This document shows, piece by piece, positions 27,656 through 38,720 of a stretch of 64,000 nt of DNA; position 1 is the first letter of the stretch, and each line of letters opens with the position of its first letter. Origin of the DNA: Mycobacteroides saopaulense (GTDB lineage: Bacteria > Actinomycetota > Actinomycetes > Mycobacteriales > Mycobacteriaceae); assembly GCF_001456355.1 (NCBI RefSeq), contig NZ_CP010271.1, positions 434,001 to 498,000 of the forward strand. Reading direction: 5' to 3'. The notes beneath the pieces are model-generated. The model had not been told where the DNA came from, did not search any database, and saw nothing but the letters and a program-made list of their open reading frames with translations. Both the position numbers and the translations under genes were made by a program.

Positions 27656-29158
27656 GTGACTGATCCTGACGCGCAGACCAGCTTGCCGGAACAATTTCGC
27701 ATCCGGCAGGCCAAGCGCGAGAAGCTGCTCGCCGAAGGCATCCAGCCGTATCCGGTGGAGGTTCCCCGAACCCATAGCCTCAAGCAGATTCGCGAGGCGT
27801 ACGCGGATTTGGAGACCGACACCGGCACCGGTGATCAGGTGGGCGTTTCGGGCCGTGTCATCTTCTCCCGCAACACCGGCAAGCTCTGTTTCGCGACGCT
27901 GCAGGAGGGGGACGGCACTTCCCTGCAGGTGATGATCAGTCTGGCGGGTGTCGGTGAACAGTCACTCGCCGACTGGAAGACCGATGTCGACCTCGGCGAC
28001 ATCATATTCGTGCACGGAGAGGTCATCAGCTCGCGGCGCGGTGAGTTGAGCGTCATGGCGGACAGCTGGCAGATGGCATCCAAGTCCCTGCGCCCGCTTC
28101 CCGTTGCTCACAAGGAGATGTCCGAAGAGACCAGAGTGCGCCAGCGATACGTGGATCTCATCGTGCGGCCGGAGGCCCGTCAGATCGCGCGTCAGCGTGT
28201 CGCGGTGATGCGCGCTATTCGTGACGCTCTGCATCGGCGCGGTTTCTCAGAGCTGGAGACGCCGATCCTGCAGACCCTCGCCGGAGGTGCTGCGGCGCGC
28301 CCGTTCATTACGCATTCCAACGCGCTCGATATCGACCTGTATCTGCGTATTGCACCGGAACTTTTCCTGAAAAGGGCGCTTGTCGGCGGCTTCGACAAGA
28401 TTTTTGAACTGAACCGCGTTTTTCGAAATGAAGGTGCGGATTCCACACATTCACCCGAATTCGTGATGTTGGAAACATATGAGACCTACGGCACATACGA
28501 CACCGCCGCAACAATGATCCGTGAGCTCATCCAGGAGGTAGCGGACGACGCAATGGGCAGCAGGCAGGTGACGTTGCCCGATGGATCGTCCTATGACCTG
28601 GACGGAGAGTGGACGACGGTGGAAATGTATCCGTCGTTGTCGGCGGCTCTTGGTGAGGAGATCACGCCTGATACGCCGGTTGCCGCGCTATGGAAGATCG
28701 CGGATCGGGTGGGCGCGGAGATTCCCACCGATCGCGGTTACGGACACGGAAAACTCATTGAAGAACTTTGGGAACACCAGGTCGGCGATAAAATGGACGC
28801 CCCGACTTTTGTCAGGGATTTCCCAGTGGAGACCTCACCGCTGACCCGTCAACACCGGAGCATCGCGGGTGTGACCGAGAAGTGGGATTTGTATGTTCGC
28901 GGCTTTGAATTGGCCACCGGGTACTCGGAGCTGACCGATCCGGTGATTCAGCGCGAAAGGTTTGTTGACCAGGCACGATTGGCGGCTGCCGGTGATGACG
29001 AGGCAATGAGTCTCGACGAGGATTTCCTTGGCGCGATGGAGCACGCGATGCCGCCGGCGGCAGGAACCGGGATGGGTATCGACCGGTTGTTGATGGCACT
29101 TACCGGGCTGGGAATTCGCGAAACGATCCTGTTCCCGATTGTTCGGCCCACACTTTGA
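27656..29158 (+). CDS. lysS: Lysyl-tRNA synthetase, class II
   Basis: 500 residues, counterpart of Rv3598c. It charges tRNA(Lys). The N-terminal OB fold (about 58-150) binds the anticodon; the catalytic core shows class II motif 2 ([10 protein letters not shown] at about 256) and motif 3 ([13 protein letters not shown] near the end). The GTG start with a TAAGCT hexamer 8 bases upstream suggests a leaderless mRNA. Codon use around 28.3-28.5 kb and 28.7-29.1 kb is less GC-rich than in neighbours, but the protein is intact. Confidence 0.96.
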   Translation: MTDPDAQTSLPEQFRIRQAKREKLLAEGIQPYPVEVPRTHSLKQIREAYADLETDTGTGDQVGVSGRVIFSRNTGKLCFATLQEGDGTSLQVMISLAGVGEQSLADWKTDVDLGDIIFVHGEVISSRRGELSVMADSWQMASKSLRPLPVAHKEMSEETRVRQRYVDLIVRPEARQIARQRVAVMRAIRDALHRRGFSELETPILQTLAGGAAARPFITHSNALDIDLYLRIAPELFLKRALVGGFDKIFELNRVFRNEGADSTHSPEFVMLETYETYGTYDTAATMIRELIQEVADDAMGSRQVTLPDGSSYDLDGEWTTVEMYPSLSAALGEEITPDTPVAALWKIADRVGAEIPTDRGYGHGKLIEELWEHQVGDKMDAPTFVRDFPVETSPLTRQHRSIAGVTEKWDLYVRGFELATGYSELTDPVIQRERFVDQARLAAAGDDEAMSLDEDFLGAMEHAMPPAAGTGMGIDRLLMALTGLGIRETILFPIVRPTL

Positions 29159-29320
29159 TCTGCACGTCCGAATTTTGTCGAACTTTTCAACTATGAGTGT
29201 AGTGAAAGGCTTGCCTTGAGCCGAACACGCGCAGCCTTACGCGTATGTTGAACTTTGCGGCAATCCGTGGCATGTTTGAGATGGACCAACGGGGGTTCCG
29301 CTTTTGGAAGGACAAAAGGA

Positions 29321-29665
29321 ATGGCTAAGAAGGTCACGGTCACGCTTGTCGACGACGTCGACGGCGAAGCTCCTGCCGACGAGACCGTTGAATTCGGTAT
29401 TGACGGTGTGACTTACGAGATCGACCTTTCTTCTAAAAATGCGGAGAAGCTGCGCAACCAGCTCTCTACATGGGTCGAACACGCGCGCCGTGTCAGCGGT
29501 CGTCGTCGTGGGCGGGGGAGTTCGGGCTCGGGTCGCGGGCGTGCCAGCATCGATCGTGAGCAGAGCGCGGCGATCCGGGAGTGGGCACGCAAGAACGGAC
29601 ACAATGTGTCGTCGCGCGGCCGGATTCCCGCTGAAGTCGTCGACGCGTTCAACGCGGCCAACTAG
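29321..29665 (+). CDS. lsr2: Nucleoid-associated protein Lsr2
   Basis: 114 residues, counterpart of Rv3597c. It is an H-NS-like protein that bridges DNA and silences AT-rich genes. The N-terminal oligomerisation domain (1-60) is followed by an [14 protein letters not shown] linker and a C-terminal DNA-binding domain with the minor-groove R99-G100-R101 hook. The ATG at 29321 has AAAGGA just upstream; an in-frame ATG at 29255 would add unrelated residues. The 162-base upstream gap has an AAGGC-TT-GCCTT palindrome at 29206-29217. Confidence 0.96.
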   Translation: MAKKVTVTLVDDVDGEAPADETVEFGIDGVTYEIDLSSKNAEKLRNQLSTWVEHARRVSGRRRGRGSSGSGRGRASIDREQSAAIREWARKNGHNVSSRGRIPAEVVDAFNAAN

Positions 29666-29690
29666 TACTGCCGACTGGACCTCCCGGGCA

Positions 29691-29708
29691 ATTTCGCTTA
29701 CGGCGAAG
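29691..29708 (+). promoter_or_regulatory. ClgR-type binding site before clpC1
   Basis: TTCGC (29693-29697) and GCGAA (29703-29707) with a 5-base spacer. The flanking bases fit the extended CGC-N5-GCG consensus described for the actinobacterial Clp gene regulator ClgR. It is about 260 bases before the clpC1 start, in the lsr2-clpC1 gap (29666-29955). That gap also has a weak CACCGC/GCGGTG hairpin and no gene. Confidence 0.6.
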
Positions 29709-29955
29709 CCGGGTCGATATCGGAAACGTTTTCACCGCATCTGGCGTTGTTCGGTTGCCTAACAAGCACCGCCGGGTGCGGTGATTTCGCGTACTGGGGC
29801 CATCTCCAGGTATGCGAACACCGCACCGACTACGGCTGACCACTAGAGTGGCGATTAGGTCCTAGTGCCAGCGGGGATGAGCCGTTTGGGGGAGAGCCCC
29901 GAGCGGCACGACGAACCGCTTGCGCAACGGCCGGACGAGGAAGCGAGGGAGACCG

Positions 29956-32490
<2,535 letters not shown>

Positions 32491-32498
32491 ATCTGATC

Positions 32499-32537
32499 GA
32501 GCGCCCGGCTGTCGCATTACGCGGCGGCCGGGCGTTC
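32499..32537 (+). terminator. Hairpin terminator after clpC1
   Basis: 32499-32509 pairs with 32527-32537: 11 pairs including one G-U around a 17-base loop, starting 9 bases after the clpC1 stop. It has no U run, which is common for mycobacterial terminators. It may also serve the convergent transporter operon. Confidence 0.55.
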
Positions 32538-32636
32538 GGCGTTTCCGGAGGAGCCCTCCGCGCCGATACGCCGTGTTCGTCTCTGTGTCTCGCGCGATGC
32601 GTCGAAAACCGTAGTCTTGCCGCGGCGGCAGCAGGC

Positions 32637-33629
32637 TCAGAACCCCTTGCCGCGCAGATAGTCGGCAACCGTGACGATGGCGTCAGGGTTGCGCGGGCCC
32701 TCGACGAGGGCCGCATACGGCAGCACGATGAAGTTCCCGTCGCGCACCGCCTGGGTGTGTTTCATCAGCGGTTGCGCCTTGAGCAGGTTGATCTTGGCGT
32801 CGGCTGTGTTGTTGGGGCCCACCCCGTAGTCGCAGATGATGATCACCTGCGGGTCGCGCTGTGCGGCGGTCTCCCATGCGGTGGTGGTCCAGCTGTCGTC
32901 CAGGTCTGAGAAGACGTTGCGGCCGCCGGCCTTCTCGATGATCTGCTGCGGTGCGGCATTCCTTCCCGCGGTGAACGGTTGGGCCTCCCCGCTGTCGTAC
33001 AGAAACACCCGTGCCGGTGGCTGCCCGTGCGGGATGCGGGACTGCACGCCGTCGATCGTCGTGCGGTACCGGGCAATCAGATCCCGGGACCTGTCCTGGA
33101 CACCGAAGATGGCTCCTAGGTTGGTGAGGTCTTCATACAGGGCATCGAGAGGCGGTTTGATGCCGCGGCGTACGGTTCCGGGCTGACGGCACGCTTCGGT
33201 CAGCTGGTAGGGCACCGCCCCGATGGACCGCACCCAATCCGGGGTCAGTCCCGAGGTTTCGTTGAATCCGTAACTCCACCCGGCGAACACAAGATCGGGG
33301 CGAGCGGCCTGCACGGCTTCGCGGGTGAATCCCTGACCCAAGTTGGTGGTCGACTCGAATTGCGCCTTCCATGGAGAGGTCGTGACGTCCCGATCCTGCC
33401 CAGGGTCGATGAAGTAGCCGGCCATCCGGTCTTGCAGACCCAAGGCGAACAAGAGCTCGGTGACTCCGGTGTCGTTACTGACGGCCCGGGTCACCGGCAC
33501 CGGAACATCAAGAGGTGCAACACAATTTTCCACGGACACCCGCTGGGATCCCGGGCTCTGCGCCTCGATCGTCGCGCAGCTCGCCGAGAGCACCGACAGC
33601 GCGATCATCACACCGGTGAGTGTCTTCAT
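32637..33629 (-). CDS. ABC transporter substrate-binding lipoprotein, BtuF-like
   Basis: 330 residues from the ATG at 33629 with AAAGGA just upstream. The short signal ends in a lipobox (LSASC, Cys at 18). The mature protein has the layout of the BtuF/FhuD class: an N-lobe with SNDTGVTELLFALGL, a linking helix, and a C-lobe with PQVIIICDYGVG. It is the last of three overlapping genes whose leader carries a cobalamin riboswitch, so the ligand is probably cobalamin, cobinamide or another corrinoid rather than a siderophore. The ligand is inferred from the riboswitch, not from the binding site. Confidence 0.87.
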   Translation of the reverse strand: MKTLTGVMIALSVLSASCATIEAQSPGSQRVSVENCVAPLDVPVPVTRAVSNDTGVTELLFALGLQDRMAGYFIDPGQDRDVTTSPWKAQFESTTNLGQGFTREAVQAARPDLVFAGWSYGFNETSGLTPDWVRSIGAVPYQLTEACRQPGTVRRGIKPPLDALYEDLTNLGAIFGVQDRSRDLIARYRTTIDGVQSRIPHGQPPARVFLYDSGEAQPFTAGRNAAPQQIIEKAGGRNVFSDLDDSWTTTAWETAAQRDPQVIIICDYGVGPNNTADAKINLLKAQPLMKHTQAVRDGNFIVLPYAALVEGPRNPDAIVTVADYLRGKGF

Positions 33630-34411
33630 TCCTTTTCCTGCCTTTCGGGATGAGCGTCGAAGATGACCTGCGGGACGCCGGTGCGTGGATGCGCGATGAC
33701 ATGGCAGCCGATGCCGAACCACCGCCCGATGGACTCGGTGGTGATGACCTCATGCGGTGATCCGGACAGCACCACCCGACCGTCGGTCATGACGTGGATC
33801 GTGTCGCAGTATTGTGCTGCGAGATTGAGGTCGTGTAGGGCTGCGATGACCGTAATCCCCAGTGTCCGAGCTGAACTGAGTATCGAGTACTGGTGGCGTA
33901 CGTCCAGGTGGTTGGTCGGCTCGTCGAGCACCAGGACCCGCGGCTGCTGCGCAAGGGCACGGGCGATGAGAACTCGCTGGCGCTCGCCACCCGACAGTGA
34001 ACTGAACCTGCGCCCGACGAGTGCCGTCACGTCCGCGGTTTCGGTGGCCCGCGCGCAGATCTGCCTGTCCAGATCGGAGGTGCCGCGCAGGGATGTGCCA
34101 TGCGGCAACCGGCCGGTGGCGATCACCTCGGCGGCGGTGAAATCGAAATCCAGCGACATGTCCTGGGTCAGTGCGGCCACCCGACGGGCGTTCTCCCGCA
34201 TGCTGATTGCCCGAACAGACACACCGTCGACCGCGACATCGCCGGTGGCAGGAGTGAGGGCGCGGTACAGACAACGCAGGGTCGTCGATTTGCCGCTGCC
34301 ATTGGGCCCGACGATACCGACGAAACCACCGGCCGCGATCTCCAGATCGATATCGGAGACAATCCGTGTGCCTGCGATATCGACCGATACGCCTCGGTAG
34401 GTGATGTCCAT
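33626..34411 (-). CDS. ABC transporter ATP-binding protein, BtuD-like
   Basis: 261 residues. Walker A GPNGSGKST (about 37-45), signature LSGGERQRV (about 140-148), Walker B VLVLDEPTNHLD and the His switch ALHDLNLAAQY are all intact. It belongs to the FecE/BtuD class. The start overlaps the permease stop (TGATG) and the stop overlaps the binding-protein start (ATGA), so the three genes are translated together. Confidence 0.92.
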   Translation of the reverse strand: MDITYRGVSVDIAGTRIVSDIDLEIAAGGFVGIVGPNGSGKSTTLRCLYRALTPATGDVAVDGVSVRAISMRENARRVAALTQDMSLDFDFTAAEVIATGRLPHGTSLRGTSDLDRQICARATETADVTALVGRRFSSLSGGERQRVLIARALAQQPRVLVLDEPTNHLDVRHQYSILSSARTLGITVIAALHDLNLAAQYCDTIHVMTDGRVVLSGSPHEVITTESIGRWFGIGCHVIAHPRTGVPQVIFDAHPERQEKE

Positions 34412-35463
34412 CAGCCGACGGCTCCCGCCGACATCGCGCGGCGACGCATCAGTCCGACGAACACGGGCACCCCGACCGCCGCGGTGATCGCGCCGAGCGG
34501 AAGCTCCTGCGGCGGAATCGCGGTCCGTGCGATCAGATCGGCTGCCACCAGGAAGCACGCTCCCAACACCGGAGCCACGATCAACACCCGGCGATGGTCC
34601 GCGCCGACCAGCAGTCGTGCCGCGTGCGGAATGACCAAGCCCACGAATCCGATTGCTCCGCAGATGGATACAAAGCATCCGGTCATGGCGGCCGACAGCA
34701 CGAACAGTGCCAACCGGAACCGTCCGGCGTGCAGGCCCAGCGACGCGCTCACCTCGTCACCCATGGCCAGGGCATTGAGCTGGCGCGCCAGCCCCGCGAC
34801 GCAGACGATTCCGATCACTGTCGCGGCGAGCGCCACCGGCACCTTGTCCCAGGACGATGCGCCGAGGCTGCCGAGGAGCCAGAACATGACGCTGCGCGCT
34901 GCCTCGCCGTTGGGCGCCAAGAACACCAACACCGTTGTCACGGCCGACAAGCCATATCCCACCGCGGTGCCTACCAGCACCAGTCGCAGCGGCACCAAAC
35001 CCTGCGGGGTACGCGCGATTTGGTAGACGAGGGCCGTCGCGGCCAGGGCGCCGAGCGATGCGGACAGCGACAGTGCGTAGGTGCCGAGGGTGCCGAGCAC
35101 GCCGTAGACCACCACGGCGGTCGCACCGACGGAGGCTCCCGATGAGATCCCGAGAACGTACGGGTCGGCCAGCGCATTGCGGACCATCGCCTGGACGACC
35201 ACACCCACCACACTGAGCCCTGCGCCGACGAGGATCGCCAGGATCACCCGCGGCAGTCTGGACTCGACAACGATCCGGTAGTCGGCGGCTTCGGTGGCCG
35301 GCACCGTTCCGCCGGTTGCTCCCACCCAGAGGAAATGCAGGCAGTCGCGCCAGGGCACGTCGGCGGTGCCGAAGGCGAGTGCGGTCACCGCTAGGAGGGC
35401 CAGCGCAGCCAGGCCCCCAAGGGTGGCGAGGACCACGGACCTTCCGTGCTGTGCTGCGGGCAT
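34411..35463 (-). CDS. ABC transporter permease, FecCD/BtuC family
   Basis: 350 residues from the ATG at 35463, chosen because AGGA lies 6 bases before it; an ATG at 35469 touches that site directly. About ten transmembrane helices, with the family sequence GAGLSVVGVVVQAMVRNALADPYVLGISSGA and a GLVIPHAARLLVG segment near the C-terminus (parts only given). First gene of the corrinoid-type operon, 121 bases downstream of the riboswitch aptamer. Confidence 0.9.
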   Translation of the reverse strand: MPAAQHGRSVVLATLGGLAALALLAVTALAFGTADVPWRDCLHFLWVGATGGTVPATEAADYRIVVESRLPRVILAILVGAGLSVVGVVVQAMVRNALADPYVLGISSGASVGATAVVVYGVLGTLGTYALSLSASLGALAATALVYQIARTPQGLVPLRLVLVGTAVGYGLSAVTTVLVFLAPNGEAARSVMFWLLGSLGASSWDKVPVALAATVIGIVCVAGLARQLNALAMGDEVSASLGLHAGRFRLALFVLSAAMTGCFVSICGAIGFVGLVIPHAARLLVGADHRRVLIVAPVLGACFLVAADLIARTAIPPQELPLGAITAAVGVPVFVGLMRRRAMSAGAVG

Positions 35464-35558
35464 CGACATTCCTGCGTCGTCGGATCGGCGGCACGGGATG
35501 TGGATACGCCTGACACGCACGCGTGGTCCACCAGCTGGTCCCTCGGCGCCGGCGAAGA

Positions 35559-35576
35559 CCGCACCGGGTGGTGCGG
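35559..35576 (-). promoter_or_regulatory. Hairpin in the riboswitch expression region
   Basis: CCGCACC and GGTGCGG, 7 perfect pairs around a 4-base loop, between the riboswitch aptamer and the permease start. It may be a terminator or may control access to the ribosome site. Confidence 0.4.
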
Positions 35577-35583
35577 CCGCGTT

Positions 35584-35760
35584 GGCAGGTCTTCGGACTC
35601 GTGGACAGGAGGCCCTGGTCGGGCCTCACCTACTGGCGGCTGCTTCCCGGGCGAGCCCAGTGCTTATCGTGCCGCTGTCGTTTCCACTTACCGCTGCGGG
35701 GCAGTTCCGGATTCACACCGGATTCCCTCTTGCGATCTCCGCAAGCGCTCCCAGGCGCCC
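35584..35760 (-). promoter_or_regulatory. Cobalamin riboswitch of the BtuFCD-like operon
   Basis: Read on the minus strand, it has GGGAA-TCC-GGTGTGAATCC (35727-35707), then CTGCCCCGCAGCGG, and ends in the B12 box AGTCCGAAGACCTGCC (35599-35584). These are the conserved core elements of the cobalamin aptamer in the right order and spacing. It normally shuts down downstream genes when adenosylcobalamin is present. The outer limits are estimated. Confidence 0.85.
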
Positions 35761-35842
35761 TCGGAGAAACCAATGCGAGGCCAAAACTATCACTCGAACG
35801 CGCAGCCCAGCCGCATCGACTAAACTCAGCTCGTCCTTCGAC

Positions 35843-35905
35843 AAGACGGGAACCTGGTGTGATTCCAGGACGGTCGCGCCACTGTGAGAGTCAGACCCCG
35901 CTGTC
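35843..35905 (+). promoter_or_regulatory. Compact cobalamin riboswitch before cbtB
   Basis: It has ACGGGAACCTGGTGTGATTCC followed by GACGGTCGCGCCACTGTGA and a short GAGTCAGACCC end. The GGGAA-N-GGTG core and the CGCCACTG element are those of the cobalamin aptamer, but the arm between them and the final box is much shorter than in the minus-strand copy. A CGGGA/TCCCG hairpin just before the AAAGGAG ribosome site of cbtB could be its switch. Confidence 0.7.
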
Positions 35906-35947
35906 GACAAGAACAGATCGGGACGCGGAATCCCGTAAAGGAGCACC

Positions 35948-36154
35948 ATGGCACACACGACGTCCGCCAGCCATCCGGTTGCGGTATCGATTCCCCAGGC
36001 TGCGCTGTGGTTGAGCGTGACCACTCTCTTCGGGCTGCTTGCCTACTACTTCATCGGCATCGATCAGGGTGCGGTGTCGATCTTCGGCAGCGATATGCAC
36101 GTTCACGAGTTCGTGCATGACGCGCGCCACCTGCTGGGTTTCCCCTGCCACTGA
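35948..36154 (+). CDS. cbtB: Cobalt transporter subunit CbtB
   Basis: 68 residues. One transmembrane helix (about 20-40) is followed by a His-rich C-terminus, HVHEFVHDARHLLGFPCH, that could bind cobalt. CbtB is known as a small partner of the membrane protein CbtA in a putative cobalt uptake system found next to B12 riboswitches. The ATG has AAAGGAG 5 bases upstream. cbtA starts 22 bases after its stop. Confidence 0.9.
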   Translation: MAHTTSASHPVAVSIPQAALWLSVTTLFGLLAYYFIGIDQGAVSIFGSDMHVHEFVHDARHLLGFPCH

Positions 36155-36176
36155 GCAGCCGGGACTAGCGAATCTC

Positions 36177-36971
36177 ATGGAAAAGTCAATAATCCTGCGC
36201 GGCTTGGGCTTCGGCGCACTGGGTGGGCTGCTGTCTTTCATCTTCGGGTGGATATTCGTCGAGCCCGTCATCAACAGGGCCATCTCCTACGAAGAAGGCA
36301 GGGGTGAGGCACAGGTCGCACTCGACGAGGCGGCAGGTATTCATGCCCATCACGAGGGCGCGGAATTGTTCAGCCGTTTCGCACAGGCCAACGCCGGGCT
36401 GGCCCTTGGTGTCATCGGCTTCGGAATAGCGATGGGCGCACTGTTCGCGGTGGCCTACGTGGTGGCGATCGGACGGGTGGGAAATCTCAGTCCGCGCGCA
36501 CTGGCGCTTTCGGTCGCCGGCGGCCTGTTCCTGGTGCTGTACGTCGTGCCGTTCCTGAAGTTCCCGGCCAATCCGCCGGCGGCAAGTGCCGACGGCACCA
36601 TCAAGGAACGCACCGGGTACTTCGTGCTGATGATCGTGGTCGCCGCCGTTGCGTTGGCGGTGGCGCTATGGGTGGGCCGGAAGCTCACCGAGCGAACAGA
36701 CACCTGGACGGCCACACTCGTGGCCGCCGCGGTGTTCGTAGTGTTGGTCGGGCTCGTCATGGCGGTCACGCCAGGGTTCGTCGAGGCACCCCAGCCGCTG
36801 ATCGACGCGGACGGGAAGATCGTCTACCCGGGGTTCCCGGCACACGACCTGTATCTGTTCCGGCTGTACTCGTTCACCACGCAGGCCATCATGTGGCTGA
36901 CCATCGGGATCGGGTTCGCCACGGTGATCGGGCGCAAGCCGGTCAATGCCGAGGCGGCCATCAACGGCTAG
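36177..36971 (+). CDS. cbtA: Cobalt transporter subunit CbtA
   Basis: 264 residues with about five to six transmembrane helices. The first helix (about 8-30) is followed by a cytoplasmic or periplasmic stretch containing IHAHHEGAELFSR, a possible metal-binding segment, and the C-terminus has PAHDLYLFRLYS typical of CbtA. With CbtB it probably imports cobalt for B12 synthesis, in line with the riboswitch upstream. Its stop codon runs into a tandem repeat shared with the end of lpqF. Confidence 0.88.
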   Translation: MEKSIILRGLGFGALGGLLSFIFGWIFVEPVINRAISYEEGRGEAQVALDEAAGIHAHHEGAELFSRFAQANAGLALGVIGFGIAMGALFAVAYVVAIGRVGNLSPRALALSVAGGLFLVLYVVPFLKFPANPPAASADGTIKERTGYFVLMIVVAAVALAVALWVGRKLTERTDTWTATLVAAAVFVVLVGLVMAVTPGFVEAPQPLIDADGKIVYPGFPAHDLYLFRLYSFTTQAIMWLTIGIGFATVIGRKPVNAEAAING

Positions 36972-37045
36972 CGCTCATCCCGAGTTGATGGTCTTCGCGC
37001 TGGCGCTCATCCCGAGTTGATGGTCTTCGCGCTGGCGCTCATCCC
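36967..37045. repeat. 32-base tandem repeat, about 2.5 copies
   Basis: Units at 36967-36998 and 36999-37030 differ at one base (GCTA versus GCTG), and a half unit runs from 37031 to 37045. The repeat joins the ends of cbtA and lpqF. On the minus strand each unit begins an 11-codon frame (MSASAKTINSG) whose stop overlaps the next ATG, and the first overlaps the lpqF stop. A related sequence lies before pxpA at 55772-55804. Confidence 0.85.
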
Positions 37046-38364
37046 AGTTTCTTGAAGACGCCCTTGGCCAGGCCGATAACCCAGCCCGCGGCGCCCGGGC
37101 CGAACGCGCGGTCCCAATTCAACTGGAAGCTCACGACATACGGCTGGCGGTTGTGGTCTTCGGCGTACCAGCTGAATGTCAGATCGCCGGGCAGATTGCC
37201 GCCCTTGGCGCCGATGTAGCGCCAGTTTTCGCTGTGCAGATCGATACCGGGTTCCGCGGACAGAATGTCGCGGACGGGGGCAGCCGGTCCGACGGCGACC
37301 TTCTGCAAGGCCGCGTGTACCCGGCAGATGTCCTCGGCGCTGCCGTACCACTCGATGCCGTACTTCGAGGCGGGCGTGGTGGTCCGGTCGGGGTCCAGCT
37401 TGTAGTCGTGGGTATCTGCCTCGGCCAGCATCTGCTCGCGCTGCGCCGGTGTGGTGGCGTCCTTCCATTGCTGGCGGACATCGGGTATGCCCCAGCCGAT
37501 GTTGAACAGCTCATGCATGGTGGGGAAGGGCGTCATCGACGCTGGGTCATGATGGCCGCCGTCGGCGAGGGCCTTTTCGATTGCGTGCCGTCCGAGGCGG
37601 TTGATCAGCATGTCGGTGCCCATGTTGTCGCTCACCGAGATCATCTTCTGGGCGGCGGTACGCACCGAGACCGTCGAGCCGGTCGGGAGTTTGTCCATGG
37701 AGCTGCCGAGTGCCTTGCCGCGATCGGTGACGGTCAGCTGGTCATCCCATTTGAGGGTGCCCGCGTTGATCGCGGTACCGGTGGCCAACAGCACGTAGAG
37801 CTTGAAAACCGAAGCGAGCGGCATGGATTCGGAGGTATTGGTGCCGGCGACCTGCTCGCATTGACCGTTGACGATCTTGGAGGCGCGGAAGGAGTACCGG
37901 CCACCGGATGCCGAGAGCGCGGTGTCGACATCGGACCAATCGGCGATCGTCGGGGGCTGCTGATAAGGGACCAGCCTGTCGACGTCGCCCTTGTCGTTGG
38001 TGCGCAGACCGATGTCCACGTTGGCGCCGTAGGGAGCTATCAGGTGCACGGTGGAGCTGTTCGCGGCGAGGTCCACCGAGCTGACCTTGTACGGCCGGTC
38101 GACCCACAGTTTGGTCATGATCTCGGTGTAGTCGTCGACCTTGTTGGCGGCGGCCAACGTCGCCACACCTTGCTTGCCGATGGGCCAGTTCGAGTTCAGC
38201 ATGTCGATCAGCTGTTGCGAACGCAGGCCCGGAGGCGTGCTGGTATCCACGTCACCGTGCGGCACCTGCCGCAGCTTGATGCCACAACCAGACACGGCGA
38301 CCGCGGCCACCGTGCACACTGAAAGCGCGCGCGTCATGCGCGCGCGTAGCGAACTCCCGTTCAC
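37039..38364 (-). CDS. lpqF: Lipoprotein with beta-lactamase-like serine hydrolase domain
   Basis: 441 residues from the GTG at 38364, which overlaps the mhuD stop; the ATG at 38337 is an alternative. The signal peptide ends in AVSGC (lipobox). Residues about 30-150 form a small N-terminal domain; the rest is a class A beta-lactamase-like fold with SVFK (nucleophile Ser and Lys), SDN in SVSDNMGTD and KGG in place of KTG (AKGGNLPG). Position next to mhuD matches Rv3593 (LpqF). It may be a peptidoglycan or ester hydrolase; beta-lactam hydrolysis is not shown. Confidence 0.87.
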   Translation of the reverse strand: MNGSSLRARMTRALSVCTVAAVAVSGCGIKLRQVPHGDVDTSTPPGLRSQQLIDMLNSNWPIGKQGVATLAAANKVDDYTEIMTKLWVDRPYKVSSVDLAANSSTVHLIAPYGANVDIGLRTNDKGDVDRLVPYQQPPTIADWSDVDTALSASGGRYSFRASKIVNGQCEQVAGTNTSESMPLASVFKLYVLLATGTAINAGTLKWDDQLTVTDRGKALGSSMDKLPTGSTVSVRTAAQKMISVSDNMGTDMLINRLGRHAIEKALADGGHHDPASMTPFPTMHELFNIGWGIPDVRQQWKDATTPAQREQMLAEADTHDYKLDPDRTTTPASKYGIEWYGSAEDICRVHAALQKVAVGPAAPVRDILSAEPGIDLHSENWRYIGAKGGNLPGDLTFSWYAEDHNRQPYVVSFQLNWDRAFGPGAAGWVIGLAKGVFKKLG

Positions 38365-38678
38365 GCCTTGGCGGCGGCCCCGGTCACGTCGAGCACAACC
38401 TCGAACTCCAGCAAGTGTGCGCCCTTGGCCACGGGCTTGGCCTGCTGGCCGGCATGTGCTTCGACCGCCGGACCGGTGGCCCAGGCCTGGAAGGCCTCCT
38501 CGGACTCCCATTGGGTGACCACGAAGTAGCGGTCTTCGCCCTTGACGGGGCGTAGCAGCTGAAAGCCCAGGAATCCGGGCTGGTTCTCGACTGCTCCGGC
38601 ACGGTGAGCGAACCGCTTCTCCAGCTCCGGACCTGCACCCTCGGGGATCTCGATTGCGTTGATCTTCACCACGGACAT
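38361..38678 (-). CDS. mhuD: Heme-degrading monooxygenase MhuD
   Basis: 105 residues, the same length as Rv3592 and very similar throughout. It cleaves heme to mycobilin and releases iron for use inside the cell. The residues known to be needed in the tuberculosis enzyme are all present: N7, W66 and H75. The ABM (ferredoxin-like) fold forms a dimer. It overlaps lpqF by 4 bases and is the first gene of the pair. Confidence 0.96.
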   Translation of the reverse strand: MSVVKINAIEIPEGAGPELEKRFAHRAGAVENQPGFLGFQLLRPVKGEDRYFVVTQWESEEAFQAWATGPAVEAHAGQQAKPVAKGAHLLEFEVVLDVTGAAAKA

Positions 38679-38720
38679 GGCTTCAGGCTACCCGGCAGCC
38701 GGGCTTATGTTGACAGGGCG

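Larger units (their letters stand above)
35464..35947. other. 484-base divergent regulatory interval
   Basis: It contains no protein gene. It holds two cobalamin riboswitches pointing away from each other: a full-length one on the minus strand and a compact one on the plus strand, each with a downstream hairpin that may act as its switch. Confidence 0.75.
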
